From: Aliivibrio fischeri ATCC 7744 = JCM 18803 = DSM 507
GTDB lineage: Bacteria; Pseudomonadota; Gammaproteobacteria; Enterobacterales; Vibrionaceae
DNA length: 64,000 nucleotides
Assembly: GCF_023983475.1 (NCBI RefSeq)
Contig: NZ_CP092713.1
Span: 1,426,001-1,490,000, forward strand
Direction of reading: 5' to 3'
The position numbers and the translations under genes are program-made. Within the stretch, counting starts at the first letter, position 1, and the number at the start of each line of letters is the position of its first letter. Of this stretch, positions 45,950 to 56,400 are shown one piece after another. The notes beneath the pieces are model-generated. The model was not told the origin of the DNA. It ran no database searches and worked only from the letters and a program-made list of their open reading frames with translations.

Positions 45950-45979
45950 ATAGCCGTTAAATCAATAGTTAACGGCTAT
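45950..45979. terminator. Terminator shared by convergent regulator genes
   Basis: ATAGCCGTTAA and TTAACGGCTAT pair around an 8-base loop. On the minus strand the stem starts right at the TGA stop of the XRE regulator and is followed by TTTTTTA. Confidence 0.88.
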
Positions 45980-47481
45980 CATTTATAACAGGTAGGTTTT
46001 CTAGGACAAACCGCACCACGAGAACATATCACTTTAGCATCACTCTCTACACCACGCTCAATCCAATTAATATTTAAAATTTTAGCTACACTAATAAGTT
46101 CTCGCTTAATATTTTTAGAAATTGAACTTTCTCCTCCATTTTTTACACATGCTTTTTGTAAATCTCTAGCTAGGGCAACCGCATCTTTACCTTGTGCTTC
46201 TATTGCTGGATTTAAATCTACACCAGCACATAACACTCTATTATTCCCGGCAGGATCTGTCATGTTTACGGATTCACAGCAATATATTCGTGGTTCTTGA
46301 CCTACATTTAAAATAGATATTTGAGCAGAACTGCCCTCTTTAGGTTCAGTTAATCGTCTGAATACCGCCCAATGCTGGCATGGATCATTAACCTGCTTCA
46401 TGTTACCCCATGGCAGAGGGATCCCATTACCTCTATACACAGCCTTAAGCTTTCCAGGAGCATAAGCATCAAAGTAATGCCAATGAGGATAAGGCGAAAC
46501 AACCGTCATTCTTCGCATGGCAACGGAAGGAGAAACACCAGCTAAACGATGGGCGTCAACTTCATACCCATAACGGTCAAGTAATTGTCTAAATGGTACT
46601 TTGGGGCATAATAGAGCTCCAGCAAAAAAGCTTGATTCAAAATCACGCCACGCATGCAGTATATCTTGTGCATTCAAAGCACTGTCAGTGTGATGGACTT
46701 CTTCATCAAACACTCGGTGACTTCCTACAGATAACGAGCTTTTTAATCCTTCTTTATTGTGTAAAACGCAATGACCAATATAAACGGCTAAATCATATTT
46801 CAGTCTTGTTGGATGCTGTTTTAGCATCTCATTTAAATAAACTGTACAAGGGGGTTCAAAAAAAGAAGTCAGCAGTTCTTTTCCATTAACGCCAAATTCA
46901 TCCACAACGGCCTTTGGTGTTTCTTTCACCCACTTTAAAACTAATCCATGTTTTAATGCCATATCCATCATTTGCTCAACACTAAGAGGCAATTGCTTTA
47001 AACCTACCTCCTCTGCTGCTCGTTCTAGATCTGGGAAATGATTTTGGTTATTTTCTTGGTGTGCACGTATAAGAAGATGAGCAAATTGCCTTCCTGTTAC
47101 CCCCGTTTGATTAAGCATTTCTGGAATCGCAATTTGGAGAATATCATTAGAGAAAAGGAAACTTGGTTCAAGAACCATTCCACTAATCCCACCTTTTCTT
47201 CCTTTATCAGGTGTTATCGCTTGTGGCTCGGGTTCATTATCTAAAAACCAACTACTATCTTTTTGAAATACGGTTGCAATCACTTCCAGCATATCAGCAC
47301 TCGGAACACGCTTTCCTCTTTCGATCATAGAAAGGTATGAGACTGATGGCGAGTTTTCAGGATCCACTCGAATACACCGAGTGGAAAGATCTTCCATCGT
47401 TAAGTGATTACGTTTTCTCAGATTACGAATTTTTGTTCCAAGAAAATGGCTCTGTCTAATAATACTTTTTGACTGTCGCAT
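45979..47481 (-). CDS. XRE-family regulator with ScfR/DUF3612-type C-terminus
   Basis: A 500-residue regulator. An N-terminal Cro/CI helix-turn-helix (about 13-75; LGTKIRNLRKRNHLTMEDLS, SYLSMIERGKRVPSADML) is followed by an IrrE/ImmA-like middle (around YDLAVYIGHCVLH, without an intact HEXXH) and a C-terminal region ending in Cys-rich VICSRGAVCPRKPTCYK. The layout matches short-chain acyl-CoA responsive regulators such as RamB/ScfR, which control acetate, propionate and glyoxylate genes. It is divergent from a malate-synthase-like gene at 47641, consistent with that role. A candidate operator lies between them. Confidence 0.82.
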   Translation of the reverse strand: MRQSKSIIRQSHFLGTKIRNLRKRNHLTMEDLSTRCIRVDPENSPSVSYLSMIERGKRVPSADMLEVIATVFQKDSSWFLDNEPEPQAITPDKGRKGGISGMVLEPSFLFSNDILQIAIPEMLNQTGVTGRQFAHLLIRAHQENNQNHFPDLERAAEEVGLKQLPLSVEQMMDMALKHGLVLKWVKETPKAVVDEFGVNGKELLTSFFEPPCTVYLNEMLKQHPTRLKYDLAVYIGHCVLHNKEGLKSSLSVGSHRVFDEEVHHTDSALNAQDILHAWRDFESSFFAGALLCPKVPFRQLLDRYGYEVDAHRLAGVSPSVAMRRMTVVSPYPHWHYFDAYAPGKLKAVYRGNGIPLPWGNMKQVNDPCQHWAVFRRLTEPKEGSSAQISILNVGQEPRIYCCESVNMTDPAGNNRVLCAGVDLNPAIEAQGKDAVALARDLQKACVKNGGESSISKNIKRELISVAKILNINWIERGVESDAKVICSRGAVCPRKPTCYK

Positions 47482-47488
47482 CTTGTAA

Positions 47489-47520
47489 AATTCACACTGT
47501 TAATTTTTTGTTGTGAAATT
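47489..47520. promoter_or_regulatory. Candidate operator between ScfR-type gene and malate-synthase-like gene
   Basis: AATTCACA and TGTGAAATT form an inverted repeat with a 15-base spacer. It begins eight bases upstream of the regulator ATG, so binding there would also block its own transcription or translation. Confidence 0.4.
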
Positions 47521-47640
47521 GTATCCAAAATTAAGCTAAGCTTCAATTTAAGTAAGCAAACAACTCTGACCAGTGTGACTTACCTAACAATGCCGATAAT
47601 CAAATCGGTATTAGATAAAGACTTTTTCGAGGGTACCATT

Positions 47641-48201
47641 ATGGCGATTACCAATATAAACAATGAAAGTAACACACAACATGAAACTCCGTTTATGGCT
47701 GAAGCTGTTTATGCCGTCGAAAAAATGGAAGCAAAACAAGAAGAGAAGCAACATCAAATCAAAGGTCTTCTTGATCAGTTATTCCCATTAACAAAAGGCT
47801 CACATCAAGATGTTACTAACTACTTACTTGATTATCATCATTTAGTGGTTTTCTTTAAAGATGGAGGTTGCAGTGGATTACGCAATCCAGGGAAATTCGT
47901 TGCTTTCACAGGACACAGATCATCACCTGATACTATTTTATTAAAAGACAACAGTGGCAGTCATGTTGAAATTATTTTTGGTCTGCATACTCCAGGTAAA
48001 GATTCACTGGTTACTATAGCTGATGTAGAAATAGAAACATGCACAACGTTTAGTCAGGACTTTAGCTTAGCTGCTATGCGTCATTGGATTAGTTTAATAA
48101 AGCGTGATAGCAATTCACATATTAAAGCTCATCAAGTAGATAAAGAATATACAGCCAAGAATGGAGATGAATACCAACTAAACAGCTGCTTTAGTCTCTA
48201 A
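47641..48201 (+). CDS. Stand-alone protein resembling the clasp domain of malate synthase G
   Basis: A 186-residue protein. From about residue 35 it follows the alpha/beta clasp region of malate synthase G: LLDQLFPLTKGSHQDVTNYL, LVVFFKDGGCSGLRNPGKFV, TILLKDNSGSHVEIIFG, and then MRHWISLIKRD in place of the YRNWLGLMKG segment. The TIM-barrel catalytic domain is absent, and the metal-binding EDS motif expected near the end is replaced by SQDFS, so it cannot be an active synthase. GAGGG lies before the ATG at 47641; the frame runs 22 codons further upstream without support. It diverges from the ScfR-type regulator. Ligand binding or regulation is a guess. Confidence 0.7.
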   Translation: MAITNINNESNTQHETPFMAEAVYAVEKMEAKQEEKQHQIKGLLDQLFPLTKGSHQDVTNYLLDYHHLVVFFKDGGCSGLRNPGKFVAFTGHRSSPDTILLKDNSGSHVEIIFGLHTPGKDSLVTIADVEIETCTTFSQDFSLAAMRHWISLIKRDSNSHIKAHQVDKEYTAKNGDEYQLNSCFSL

Positions 48202-48203
48202 TT

Positions 48204-48232
48204 AAAAGCCATTTTCATATCGGAAATGGCTG
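48204..48232. terminator. Bidirectional terminator
   Basis: AGCCATTTTC and GAAATGGCT pair around a short loop, with TTTTAATT on the minus side. It separates the malate-synthase-like gene from the convergent GGDEF gene. Confidence 0.75.
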
Positions 48233-48234
48233 CT

Positions 48235-49590
48235 TTATTGATCGTTATGTTTATTTAAATACATATTTTGATCTGCTTGGTGCAGTAATTCATCAGGACT
48301 TTTCATCTCTTCAAGATATAAAGCATAACCAATACTCGTCTCCACACGTATTTCCCACTCTTTAAACTTAACTGGTGATGATGAAATACACATTTCAATT
48401 TTTTCCATTATCAACTCAATATCGTCTTTTTTATGGACTCTAGGTAACAATATTAAAAACTCATCTCCCCCGACTCTTGCAACGACATCATTACTTCTTA
48501 ATAAACTAACAATTCGTGTTGCAACGTCTTTCAAGACTGCATCTCCTGCAGCATGACCATAAGTATCATTAATTCGTTTAAATTTATTTAGATCCAAATT
48601 AACCAAAACAAATGACTTATTTTTCTTTTTCGCTTTCATAAATAGCGTATTTAAGGTGTACATGAAATAACGCCGATTAGGTAAATGAGTTAATTCATCT
48701 TCAAGCGAACTATTAATGGCCATGACATACAATCTAAAAATGATCACTAACGCAAATACACCTAAACCAAAAAAAGCATAACCAACCAATCTAACAATTT
48801 GAATTCGATACCATGGATACCACATTTCTAGAGATTGTTTTTGTATTGCTAATTGCCAACTACCATAAGGCAAAGTTACTTTTTCAACCGCAATGGGGTC
48901 ATCAAAAACACTTTCTTTACCAAGAAATAGTTCGCCGAATTCTCCTTGGCTATCCTTACCTCGCATCGCAAAAGGATATTTAACCTTTAGTTGATATACA
49001 CCTGTACCATAAAACAAAGCATCAATATTTAAAACGATACTAATAGACCCCCAGTATTGTGTATTAAAAGGAGGATCAAGAAAAACAGGCATTCTAGCTA
49101 TAAACGCTTTTCCCCCTTGAAATAACTCCACAGGGCCTGCGATAAATATACTCTCATTATTGCGTGCTTTTTGAACAGTAATCCACTGTATTGGTATGCT
49201 TCTTAAATCAAGATCAATCGCTCGCTCATTTCCTTTGAGAGGATACAAATATTTAACTACATCATTTGGAGCGATCGCTAAATGACGTATATATTGAGAG
49301 TCTCGATAAAGTTCTTGAGCGATAGGATCCCATTGTTCTAACGTTGATTCAGGATTAACCGTGAGCAGTGTAGCTAGACTGTTTGCATAGTAAATATCAG
49401 AATAGATAGCACTCTCAAGATCAGAGCGAACTTTTGCTAGCTCCACTTTTGCTTTATTACTAATTTGATTATGAAGAAAGTTATTTTGTTTTTGATGCAA
49501 TTCTTCTATCACCCAGGTGACAAGAAAAAAACAGCAACAAATAAACGTAATGATACTTATTCTTTTAGTAAAAAATAACTTTGCTTTCAT
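48235..49590 (-). CDS. Membrane diguanylate cyclase with CHASE-like periplasmic sensor
   Basis: A 451-residue protein with two membrane helices (about 10-28 and 270-292) enclosing a CHASE-like periplasmic domain (YRDSQYIRHLAIAPNDVVKY, ESIFIAGPVELFQGGKAFIA), then a GGDEF domain. The active site is ARVGGDEFLILLPR, and the substrate Asp is in LVNLDLNKFKRIND. The inhibitory I-site RSND is present five residues before GGDEF, so c-di-GMP feedback is expected. AAAGGAG precedes the ATG. Signal unknown; CHASE domains often bind small hormone-like molecules. Confidence 0.9.
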   Translation of the reverse strand: MKAKLFFTKRISIITFICCCFFLVTWVIEELHQKQNNFLHNQISNKAKVELAKVRSDLESAIYSDIYYANSLATLLTVNPESTLEQWDPIAQELYRDSQYIRHLAIAPNDVVKYLYPLKGNERAIDLDLRSIPIQWITVQKARNNESIFIAGPVELFQGGKAFIARMPVFLDPPFNTQYWGSISIVLNIDALFYGTGVYQLKVKYPFAMRGKDSQGEFGELFLGKESVFDDPIAVEKVTLPYGSWQLAIQKQSLEMWYPWYRIQIVRLVGYAFFGLGVFALVIIFRLYVMAINSSLEDELTHLPNRRYFMYTLNTLFMKAKKKNKSFVLVNLDLNKFKRINDTYGHAAGDAVLKDVATRIVSLLRSNDVVARVGGDEFLILLPRVHKKDDIELIMEKIEMCISSSPVKFKEWEIRVETSIGYALYLEEMKSPDELLHQADQNMYLNKHNDQ

Positions 49591-49697
49591 AATTCTCCTT
49601 TTAGTACCCTAACGATAAATACTTAAATGATTGAATTATCAATGGTAGCATTTGTGCAATTTTGTTGAAGCTTTAATCAACCTTCAAATTATCTTTT

Positions 49698-50051
49698 CTA
49701 ATTATTAAGCTGACTTCTTTCTATTTTAGTTAATTTTGAAGTAACAAGAGAGTATGAGTTATCAATCCAAGCCTCAATCATACTTGCAGTGATCTCTTGA
49801 GAAGGTGTGATAGTAATCCAATGCTTTTTGTTCATATGATAGCCCCTTTCAATTGAGGCAAACTCTTCTGTTAAGAAGGTAACATCATCAGGAGTCGCTT
49901 TGAGAGTAAGACTCAATTGCCCATGTCTACATCCAATCAAAGCAAACATTTTATTAAATACCTTAAAAACATGAGCCTCAGGGCCAAACGGAAAGGAATC
50001 TTCGCAACATGGTTTCGCTAATAGATAATCAGTATATTCATTTTGTGTCAC
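49698..50051 (-). CDS. MmcQ/YjbR-family protein
   Basis: A 117-residue protein of the CyaY-like-fold YjbR family, proposed to bind DNA, with no proven role. Typical segments are DYLLAKPCCEDSFPFG, VFKVFNKMFALIG, LTLKATPDD and GYHMNKKHWITI. An ATG seven codons upstream (50072) is possible, but the GTG at 50051 has AAGGAG at ideal distance and gives the usual family N-terminus, so it is preferred. It diverges from the small membrane gene at 50139. Confidence 0.82.
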   Translation of the reverse strand: MTQNEYTDYLLAKPCCEDSFPFGPEAHVFKVFNKMFALIGCRHGQLSLTLKATPDDVTFLTEEFASIERGYHMNKKHWITITPSQEITASMIEAWIDNSYSLVTSKLTKIERSQLNN

Positions 50052-50138
50052 TTTGCTCTCCTTATCACACATCTACCTCTTTCTCATCAATACACTCGTG
50101 TTAAAGTAATAACAACACTAATTATCAATAAAAAGCCT

Positions 50139-50330
50139 ATGTCACCTGAACTAAAACTGATTCTAATTGCTATTCTCTGTGCCCTTCTATCTATTGTAGG
50201 TCATTTTATTCTAAGTAGCCTATTTTCAGGCGCTTATTGGCTCGAAATGACAGCTGCCATCATCCCCTTAAGCTTTTTATTGATCGTATTTTTTTCTTTT
50301 AAATTCGCTCAAAAAAACGACCAGCGTTAA
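50139..50330 (+). CDS. Small two-helix membrane protein, unknown
   Basis: A 63-residue protein with two hydrophobic helices (LKLILIAILCALLSIVGHF and MTAAIIPLSFLLIVFFSF) and a short charged tail (AQKNDQR). No family recognised. The ATG at 50139 has a weak ribosome site; the frame can extend 32 codons upstream into the YjbR promoter, which is unlikely. It ends four bases from the end of the convergent AraC-type gene. Confidence 0.55.
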   Translation: MSPELKLILIAILCALLSIVGHFILSSLFSGAYWLEMTAAIIPLSFLLIVFFSFKFAQKNDQR

Positions 50331-50334
50331 TGCA

Positions 50335-51123
50335 TTATATTGAATGCTTTAATTTGTACTGCTCAGGAGTACAATCTGCATATCGTTTAAACATAGTAAT
50401 AAAAGGACTGGTTTGGTTATAGCCTAAACTAAACGCAATTTCTTTAATCGACATCTTCTTTCGTAATAAATCCAAAGAATAAAGGTATCGGATCCGTAAG
50501 CGCCACTCAGTAAAACTCATACCTAATTCATTTTGGCAATGGCGAGCCAATGTTCTTTCTGTTGTATGATTTCTTGCAGCCCATTGAGCTAAAGATGTTT
50601 CATCTGCAGGATTCGCTTCTAGCTCCTCTAAAATAGGTTTAAGCAACTTATCTTGTGATGTAGGTAAAAAGCGCTCACTCTGCTTAGCAACTAACAATTG
50701 ATCAAAAAGAACATGAATTAATCTTTCCTGCTGCTCATTCTGAGGTTGCTGGATCTTATTCTCACGTAATTCCGCAATTAGAACTTCAACTAAAGGGCTT
50801 ACTTCTAATAAACAAGTGTGATCAGGTAATTGTTTCGCAAGTTCTGGAATAATATTCACCGAACAATACGCTATCGGTTTTCGATTATAACTTTGGTGTT
50901 GTACACCAGCAGGAACCCATATAGCAAAATGAGAAGGTGCTAAAAAACGATGCCCTTCTGCTTCTAACTCTAAAATCCCACCACTGATAATTTGTAATTG
51001 CCCCCAAGAGTGAGAATGAGATCTTGTCTCTGTGTTAGAGCGAAATGCATCAAATAATAGATAAATGTCCGATGGCAAAGTATCAAAAGTAACCGACGCT
51101 TGAATATGTCTTGGTATAGCCAT
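50335..51123 (-). CDS. AraC-family transcription regulator (NimR-like)
   Basis: A 262-residue regulator with a cupin sensing domain (about 1-130; SHSHSWGQLQIISGGILELE, FAIWVPAGVQHQ) and two helix-turn-helices at the C-terminus (TSLAQWAARNHTTERTLARH and MSIKEIAFSLGYNQTSPFI). The cupin plus AraC plan resembles E. coli NimR, which controls an exporter gene. GGGG lies four bases before the ATG at 51123; an ATG six codons upstream is less likely. No obvious target gene adjoins. Confidence 0.85.
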   Translation of the reverse strand: MAIPRHIQASVTFDTLPSDIYLLFDAFRSNTETRSHSHSWGQLQIISGGILELEAEGHRFLAPSHFAIWVPAGVQHQSYNRKPIAYCSVNIIPELAKQLPDHTCLLEVSPLVEVLIAELRENKIQQPQNEQQERLIHVLFDQLLVAKQSERFLPTSQDKLLKPILEELEANPADETSLAQWAARNHTTERTLARHCQNELGMSFTEWRLRIRYLYSLDLLRKKMSIKEIAFSLGYNQTSPFITMFKRYADCTPEQYKLKHSI

Positions 51124-51676
51124 TTCACCCCCTAAAAACACACAAACAATTAACCATAAATTAATACATTACCTTAATAAAAGTATATCTAATCATATTT
51201 CACCATAGTGAACAAGTTATTAATAGAAAATGAATGGAATGTATTTAAAAACCTATTCCATACACATATTAAAATAACAATAACACTATAAAACACTTTC
51301 ACATTAATTAATTAGATATTTATTCTATAAACTATTTGCAATACTATCTAAATATGATTAATATGCAGCCATACAATCAATCCAATACACTCTTATTGGA
51401 TAATAATCAATAGGATAGAGGTTAATAATTTACTTTTATCTTAACGCGCAACATCAAGTTACCATATATTTATGTTAACTCTTTTAGAATTCGAACTATT
51501 TAAAACGTTTTGTTATTGAAAAAAGAAACCCTAAAATAAAAGAGTACACCATTCTATTATTTAGAATAAAATCACAAAATGAACTTTATTTCTTATGTAA
51601 CTATAAAAATTTGAAATATTATTTCTTTCAATAATGAAACCGTTTTTAAAAATTAACATTTCCGAGGTATATAACT
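51124..51676. other. Long AT-rich gap between AraC-type and XRE-type genes (about 550 bases)
   Basis: No gene can be supported. It holds an imperfect operator-like palindrome TTCAC-CATA-GTGAA at about 51208-51221, upstream of the AraC-type gene. The remainder is A/T runs with short open frames that lack ribosome sites. Confidence 0.5.
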
Positions 51677-52057
51677 GTGTTAGATGAAAGCACCTCTATG
51701 GAAAGCATTTCTCGACGGATCGAGGCAAGAAAAACAGAGCTAGGATTGTCTAATTCTCAAATTGCTACAGCATGTGACGTCTCTACAAGAACGGTAATTA
51801 ACTGGACTAGCGGACTTTCTAGCCCTCATATATCCAAATTAATTCCTTTAAGCTTTATTCTGAGAAAAGAGATTGGTTGGATCATTTCAGGTAGTGATAA
51901 TATTCCCGACTGGCTAGGGGTCACAATGTCTGACGTTATTGAATTTCATCAGGAACTATCAAAATACTCGAAATCAGAACGTACTATGTTGTTTAAATCT
52001 ATTAGCAATTTAATTGAACAATTTGGTTTCATCTTAAAAGCTAAAGATAAGAAATAA
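51677..52057 (+). CDS. XRE-family DNA-binding protein
   Basis: A 126-residue protein with one Cro/CI-type helix-turn-helix (about 10-65; SISRRIEARKTELGLSNSQI, CDVSTRTVINWTSGLSSP) and a short helical C-terminus (FHQELSKYSKSERTMLFKSI) that may dimerise. The GTG at 51677 has GAGG upstream; the ATG at 51698 is the alternative. It lies after a long AT-rich gap, with no linked genes to suggest a toxin-antitoxin or phage role. Target unknown. Confidence 0.78.
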   Translation: MLDESTSMESISRRIEARKTELGLSNSQIATACDVSTRTVINWTSGLSSPHISKLIPLSFILRKEIGWIISGSDNIPDWLGVTMSDVIEFHQELSKYSKSERTMLFKSISNLIEQFGFILKAKDKK

Positions 52058-52191
52058 CTATTTTTACTTAGCGCATATAATCTAAATATGCGCTAACCAC
52101 TTTGTTTTTTATGACCCATCGCAAACTTTAAAATACCTTTTTGATCAATACTTTCACTCAATTTTGTTTTCAGTTACATAGAGTGAATATC

Positions 52192-53421
52192 ATGAAAGAC
52201 CTTGTAGAACGCTTTCTTTCTTATGTGAGTATTGATACTCAATCCAACCCTTCTGCACCGCAGTGCCCAAGCACTGAAAAACAATTCAATTTAGCTAACC
52301 AATTAGTTTCTGAATTAAATGAACTAGAACTTTCTGATGTCTCTATTGATGAAAATGGTTATGTCATGGGGCGGTTACCTTCAAACGTCGACTACGATGT
52401 GCCAGCGATTGGTTTCATTGCACATATGGACACAGCCCCTGATGCGTCTGGTGAAAATGTAAAACCACAAATCATCAATAATTATCAAGGCGACACAATA
52501 ACCCTTGGCACTAGCGGTGAAGAGTTAACACCAAGCCAGTTCCCTGACTTACTCAACTTAATCGGCCATGATTTGATCACCACAGATGGTACGACTTTAC
52601 TTGGTGCAGATAACAAAGCAGGCATTGCCGAAATCCTAACAGCCATTGCTGTATTAAAAGCAAATCCAGAGATCCAACACGGTGATATTTGCGTTGGTTT
52701 CACCCCTGATGAAGAGATTGGTCGTGGTGCAAACCTATTTGATGTTGAGAAGTTCAATGCGAAATGGGCCTACACTATCGACGGCGGCCCAGTTGGTGAA
52801 TTGGAATATGAAAACTTTAATGCCACTAGTGCAGATGTGATTTGTCATGGTGTGAACGTCCACCCGGGTACTGCTAAAGGTAAGATGGTTAACTCCATGA
52901 ATATCGCGGCTCAATTTCAAATGATGATGCCAGTAAATGAAACACCAGAAGGTACTGAAGGTTATGAAGGCTTCTATCATTTAAAATCAATGAACGCAGG
53001 TGTAGCCAAAACTGAGCTTGGTTATATCGTCCGTGACTTTACCCGTGAAGGCATGGCTAAACGTAAAACCTTCATGCAACAAAAAGTGAATGAGTTAAAT
53101 GCAAAATTAGATAAAGGTCGTGTTGAATTAATCTTAACCGATAGCTACTTTAATATGCGTGAAATGGTAGAACCTTACCCACACGTGATTGAACTGGCTA
53201 AAGAAGCAATGACGGCATGCGACATTCAACCTGATATCAAGCCTATTCGAGGCGGGACTGATGGTGCTCGTTTATCTTTTATGGGTTTACCTTGCCCTAA
53301 TATCTTTACGGGTGGTTACAACTTCCACGGTATTCATGAATTCATTACGATTAATGGCATGAAACAAGCGGTTGATGTGATTGTGAAAATTGCAGAGTTG
53401 AACGCTATCAACAATAAATAA
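52192..53421 (+). CDS. pepT: Peptidase T (aminotripeptidase)
   Basis: A 409-residue M20-family dizinc aminopeptidase that removes N-terminal residues from tripeptides in the cytoplasm. Metal ligands are in [15 protein letters not shown] (His/Asp), [13 protein letters not shown] (Asp), the catalytic Glu pair in [10 protein letters not shown], and a final His in [22 protein letters not shown] belongs to the dimerisation lid. Length equals E. coli PepT. The frame extends 17 codons upstream, but the ATG at 52192 begins the family sequence [15 protein letters not shown]. Confidence 0.95.
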   Translation: MKDLVERFLSYVSIDTQSNPSAPQCPSTEKQFNLANQLVSELNELELSDVSIDENGYVMGRLPSNVDYDVPAIGFIAHMDTAPDASGENVKPQIINNYQGDTITLGTSGEELTPSQFPDLLNLIGHDLITTDGTTLLGADNKAGIAEILTAIAVLKANPEIQHGDICVGFTPDEEIGRGANLFDVEKFNAKWAYTIDGGPVGELEYENFNATSADVICHGVNVHPGTAKGKMVNSMNIAAQFQMMMPVNETPEGTEGYEGFYHLKSMNAGVAKTELGYIVRDFTREGMAKRKTFMQQKVNELNAKLDKGRVELILTDSYFNMREMVEPYPHVIELAKEAMTACDIQPDIKPIRGGTDGARLSFMGLPCPNIFTGGYNFHGIHEFITINGMKQAVDVIVKIAELNAINNK

Positions 53422-53441
53422 TTACGTTTTTACCCATATAA

Positions 53442-53480
53442 AAAATGCCCGATGATTACTCAAATCATCGGGCATTTTAT
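53442..53480. terminator. Bidirectional terminator between pepT and the formate dehydrogenase gene
   Basis: AAATGCCCGATGAT and ATCATCGGGCATTT pair around an 8-base loop with A and T flanks. Confidence 0.93.
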
Positions 53481-53496
53481 TTACCTTAACCGTTAT

Positions 53497-56400
53497 TTAG
53501 CACATTTCAGGTTCTGGTTGTAATACCTTTTCTACCTTCACAGCTGCGACTTTAAACTCGGGGATCTTCGCATGAGGATCGAGTGCTGTTGTGGTCAGTT
53601 TATTCGCTGCCGCTTCCACAAAATGGAACGGTACAAATATCACCCCTTCTTGCATACGCTTAGTCACAAACGCTGGTGCTTCAATCGTGCCACGGCGTGT
53701 TGATACTCGAACCATCTCACTGTTTGAAATGCCTAAACGCTCAGCATCTGCCACACTCATCATAGCGCGCGGACCAGCAAGGTTGTTCAACCCTTTGGTT
53801 TTACGTGTCATGGTACCTGTGTGGTACTGCTCTAATAAACGTCCCGTTGTGAGCACTAATGGATACTCTTCATCAGGCAGTTCAGCCGCATATCTAAATG
53901 GAACCGCTGCCATTTGACCTTTACCACGTAAGAACTGTTGATTATGCATAATGCGAGTGCCTTGTGGGTTCGCATCATTACATGGCCATTGAAGTCCATT
54001 TTTACCAATGGCATCCCAATGCATACCTTGGTATTGAGGCGTCACTTGAGTGATCTCTTCAGTAATGTCTTCAACAGATTGGTAATTCCACTCTCCACCC
54101 ATTGCATTGGCAATTTCTTGAATGATCCACCAATCTTCTTTCGCTTCGCCCGGAGGATTTACTGCAGGTGAGATACGCTGAACACGGCGCTCAGTATTGG
54201 TAAAATGACCCGCTTTTTCTGCAAACGAACACGATGGTAAAATCACATCAGCATACGCTGCAGTTTCTGTCATAAAGATATCTTGTACAACTAGGAAATC
54301 TAATTTCTCTAAACCGTGAATAACGTGTGCTTGGTCAGGGTCACTCAACACTGGGTTCTCACCCATAACAAATAAACCTTTTACTTGTTCATGGCAGGCG
54401 GCATCAATGATTTCTGTTAATGTTAAGCCTTTCTTACTTGGCAATGTTGGTTTATTCCACGCTTTTACAAATTTCTCGTAAACTGCAGGATTCTCCACTT
54501 TTTGGTAACCAGGGAAATCCGTTGGCAAGGCTCCCATATCACACGCACCTTGTACGTTTGATTGACCACGAAGTGGATTAATACCACCACCTTCAATACC
54601 AATGTTGCCACACAGCATTTGTAAGTTAGCAATAGATCGAACGTTATCATGACCCGTCGTATGCTGCGTAATACCCATTGAGTAATAAATAGCAGTACGC
54701 TTGGCTGTACCAATGTAACGTGCCATTTCAATCACATCTTGTGCTTTTACGCCTGTGATTAACTCAATTTTCTCAGGTGAGTACGCCTCTGACATCACTT
54801 CTGCTTTTAGTTCATCAAAACCTTCAACACGTTCAGCGATGTATGCCTGATCGTGCCAGTTATTTTTGATGATCTGCTGCATAATACCGTTAAGTAACAT
54901 CACATCCGTACCCGGACGTTGTGCTACATACAGCTCTGCATGATCAGAGATATCTACTTGCTTTGGATCCGCAACAATCAAACGAGCACCGTGATGACGG
55001 ATGGCTTGTTTAATGTGAGAAGCAATGATCGGGTGAGCAGATGTCGTATCTGAACCAATAATAAAGATCAGATCAGAATGTTTGATACTTGGAATATCAT
55101 TGGTCATTGCCCCACTACCAATAGACGCTTCTAAGCCCGTTACTGTCGTTGAGTGACATAAACGTGCACAGTGATCAAGGTTATTGGTTTCAAACTCACG
55201 ACGTACCAATTTTTGGAATGCGTAGTTATCTTCATTGGTGGTTTTTGCCGACGAGAATCCAGCTAGCGCATTACCGCCATGTTGAGATTTAATGGCGCTG
55301 AACTTATCAGCTACTAATGTGATCGCCTCTTCCCAACTTGCAGGAACTAACTTACCATTTTTACGAATTAACGGTGTTTTTAAGCGCTCATCGCTGCTGA
55401 CAAAATCAAAACCAAAGCGACCTTTAACACACAGCATGCCTTCGTTCACTGGAGACGATTTAGCGCCTTGAACGTATTTAATTTTGTTTGTTGATTCATC
55501 AACCATCATGGTTAACTTACAACCTACACCACAATAGGTACAAATCGTATCAACCGGTTTTAAAACTTCGATTCGACCTTGAGATTTATCACGAGAATCA
55601 ACCAATGCGCCAACAGGACACGCTTGAACACACGCACCACATTGCACACAGTTTGAGTTACCCATTTGATAACCGTGCTCAAACCCTGCACGACATTCAG
55701 GACGAGAGGCATTGGTTCCGTCTTCATTTTTCATGAAGCTTAAGACGCCATGCACGCCTTTTTCGTTACACGCTTCAACACATTGACCACAACTAATACA
55801 ACGGTTGGCATCAAACACGATGAATTCAGAAGTGGTATCGATAGCAAACTTCTGTTTACTTTCGTTGCTTAAATCCGTTTCATCCGCCTTATATTCCGTT
55901 GCATAATCACGCAGCCCACAATTGGTGTTAGCTTGACATGCACACTCTAAGCAACGCTCCGCTTCACGAATCGCATCTAAATTATCAAAACCCGTTTCAA
56001 CTTCATCAAAGCTTTGCTCACGCTGCTCAGCGGTTAACTCAGGCATGATGACGCGCATTGCTTTTTGAATATGTTCAAAATGCTTAGGATCAACTTGCTT
56101 AGTCTTCTTCTCTTTTTGAGAATTAAACGGTTTAGTTGGAATTTTCTCCATGTTACCGTTAAAGAAACGATCAATCGCTTCTGCAGCAATACGACCATCA
56201 GCAACCGCTTCAATTGCCGTTGCAGGACCACGACGAAAATCACCGATGCTAAAAATATTTTTCACACCACTGTGCATTGTCAAACTGTTTGCATCAGCGG
56301 TATTCCAACGAGTCAGTGGCAAATCAATCGTATCGTTCTCTAAAAAGCTTAAATCCGGTTTTTGTGATACCGCAGAAATTACAGTATCAAACTCTTCAAT

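Noticed and set aside
51124-51676. Small genes in the AT-rich gap
   Set aside because: Short frames exist on both strands, but none combines a ribosome site with protein-like composition.
51677-52057. A prophage or toxin-antitoxin locus around the XRE gene
   Set aside because: There is no phage gene, integrase, attachment repeat or partner toxin; the neighbours are an AraC-type regulator and pepT.
52120-52191. An FNR site upstream of pepT (TTGATCAATAC)
   Set aside because: Only one half resembles the consensus; the second half ATCAA is not at the required spacing.
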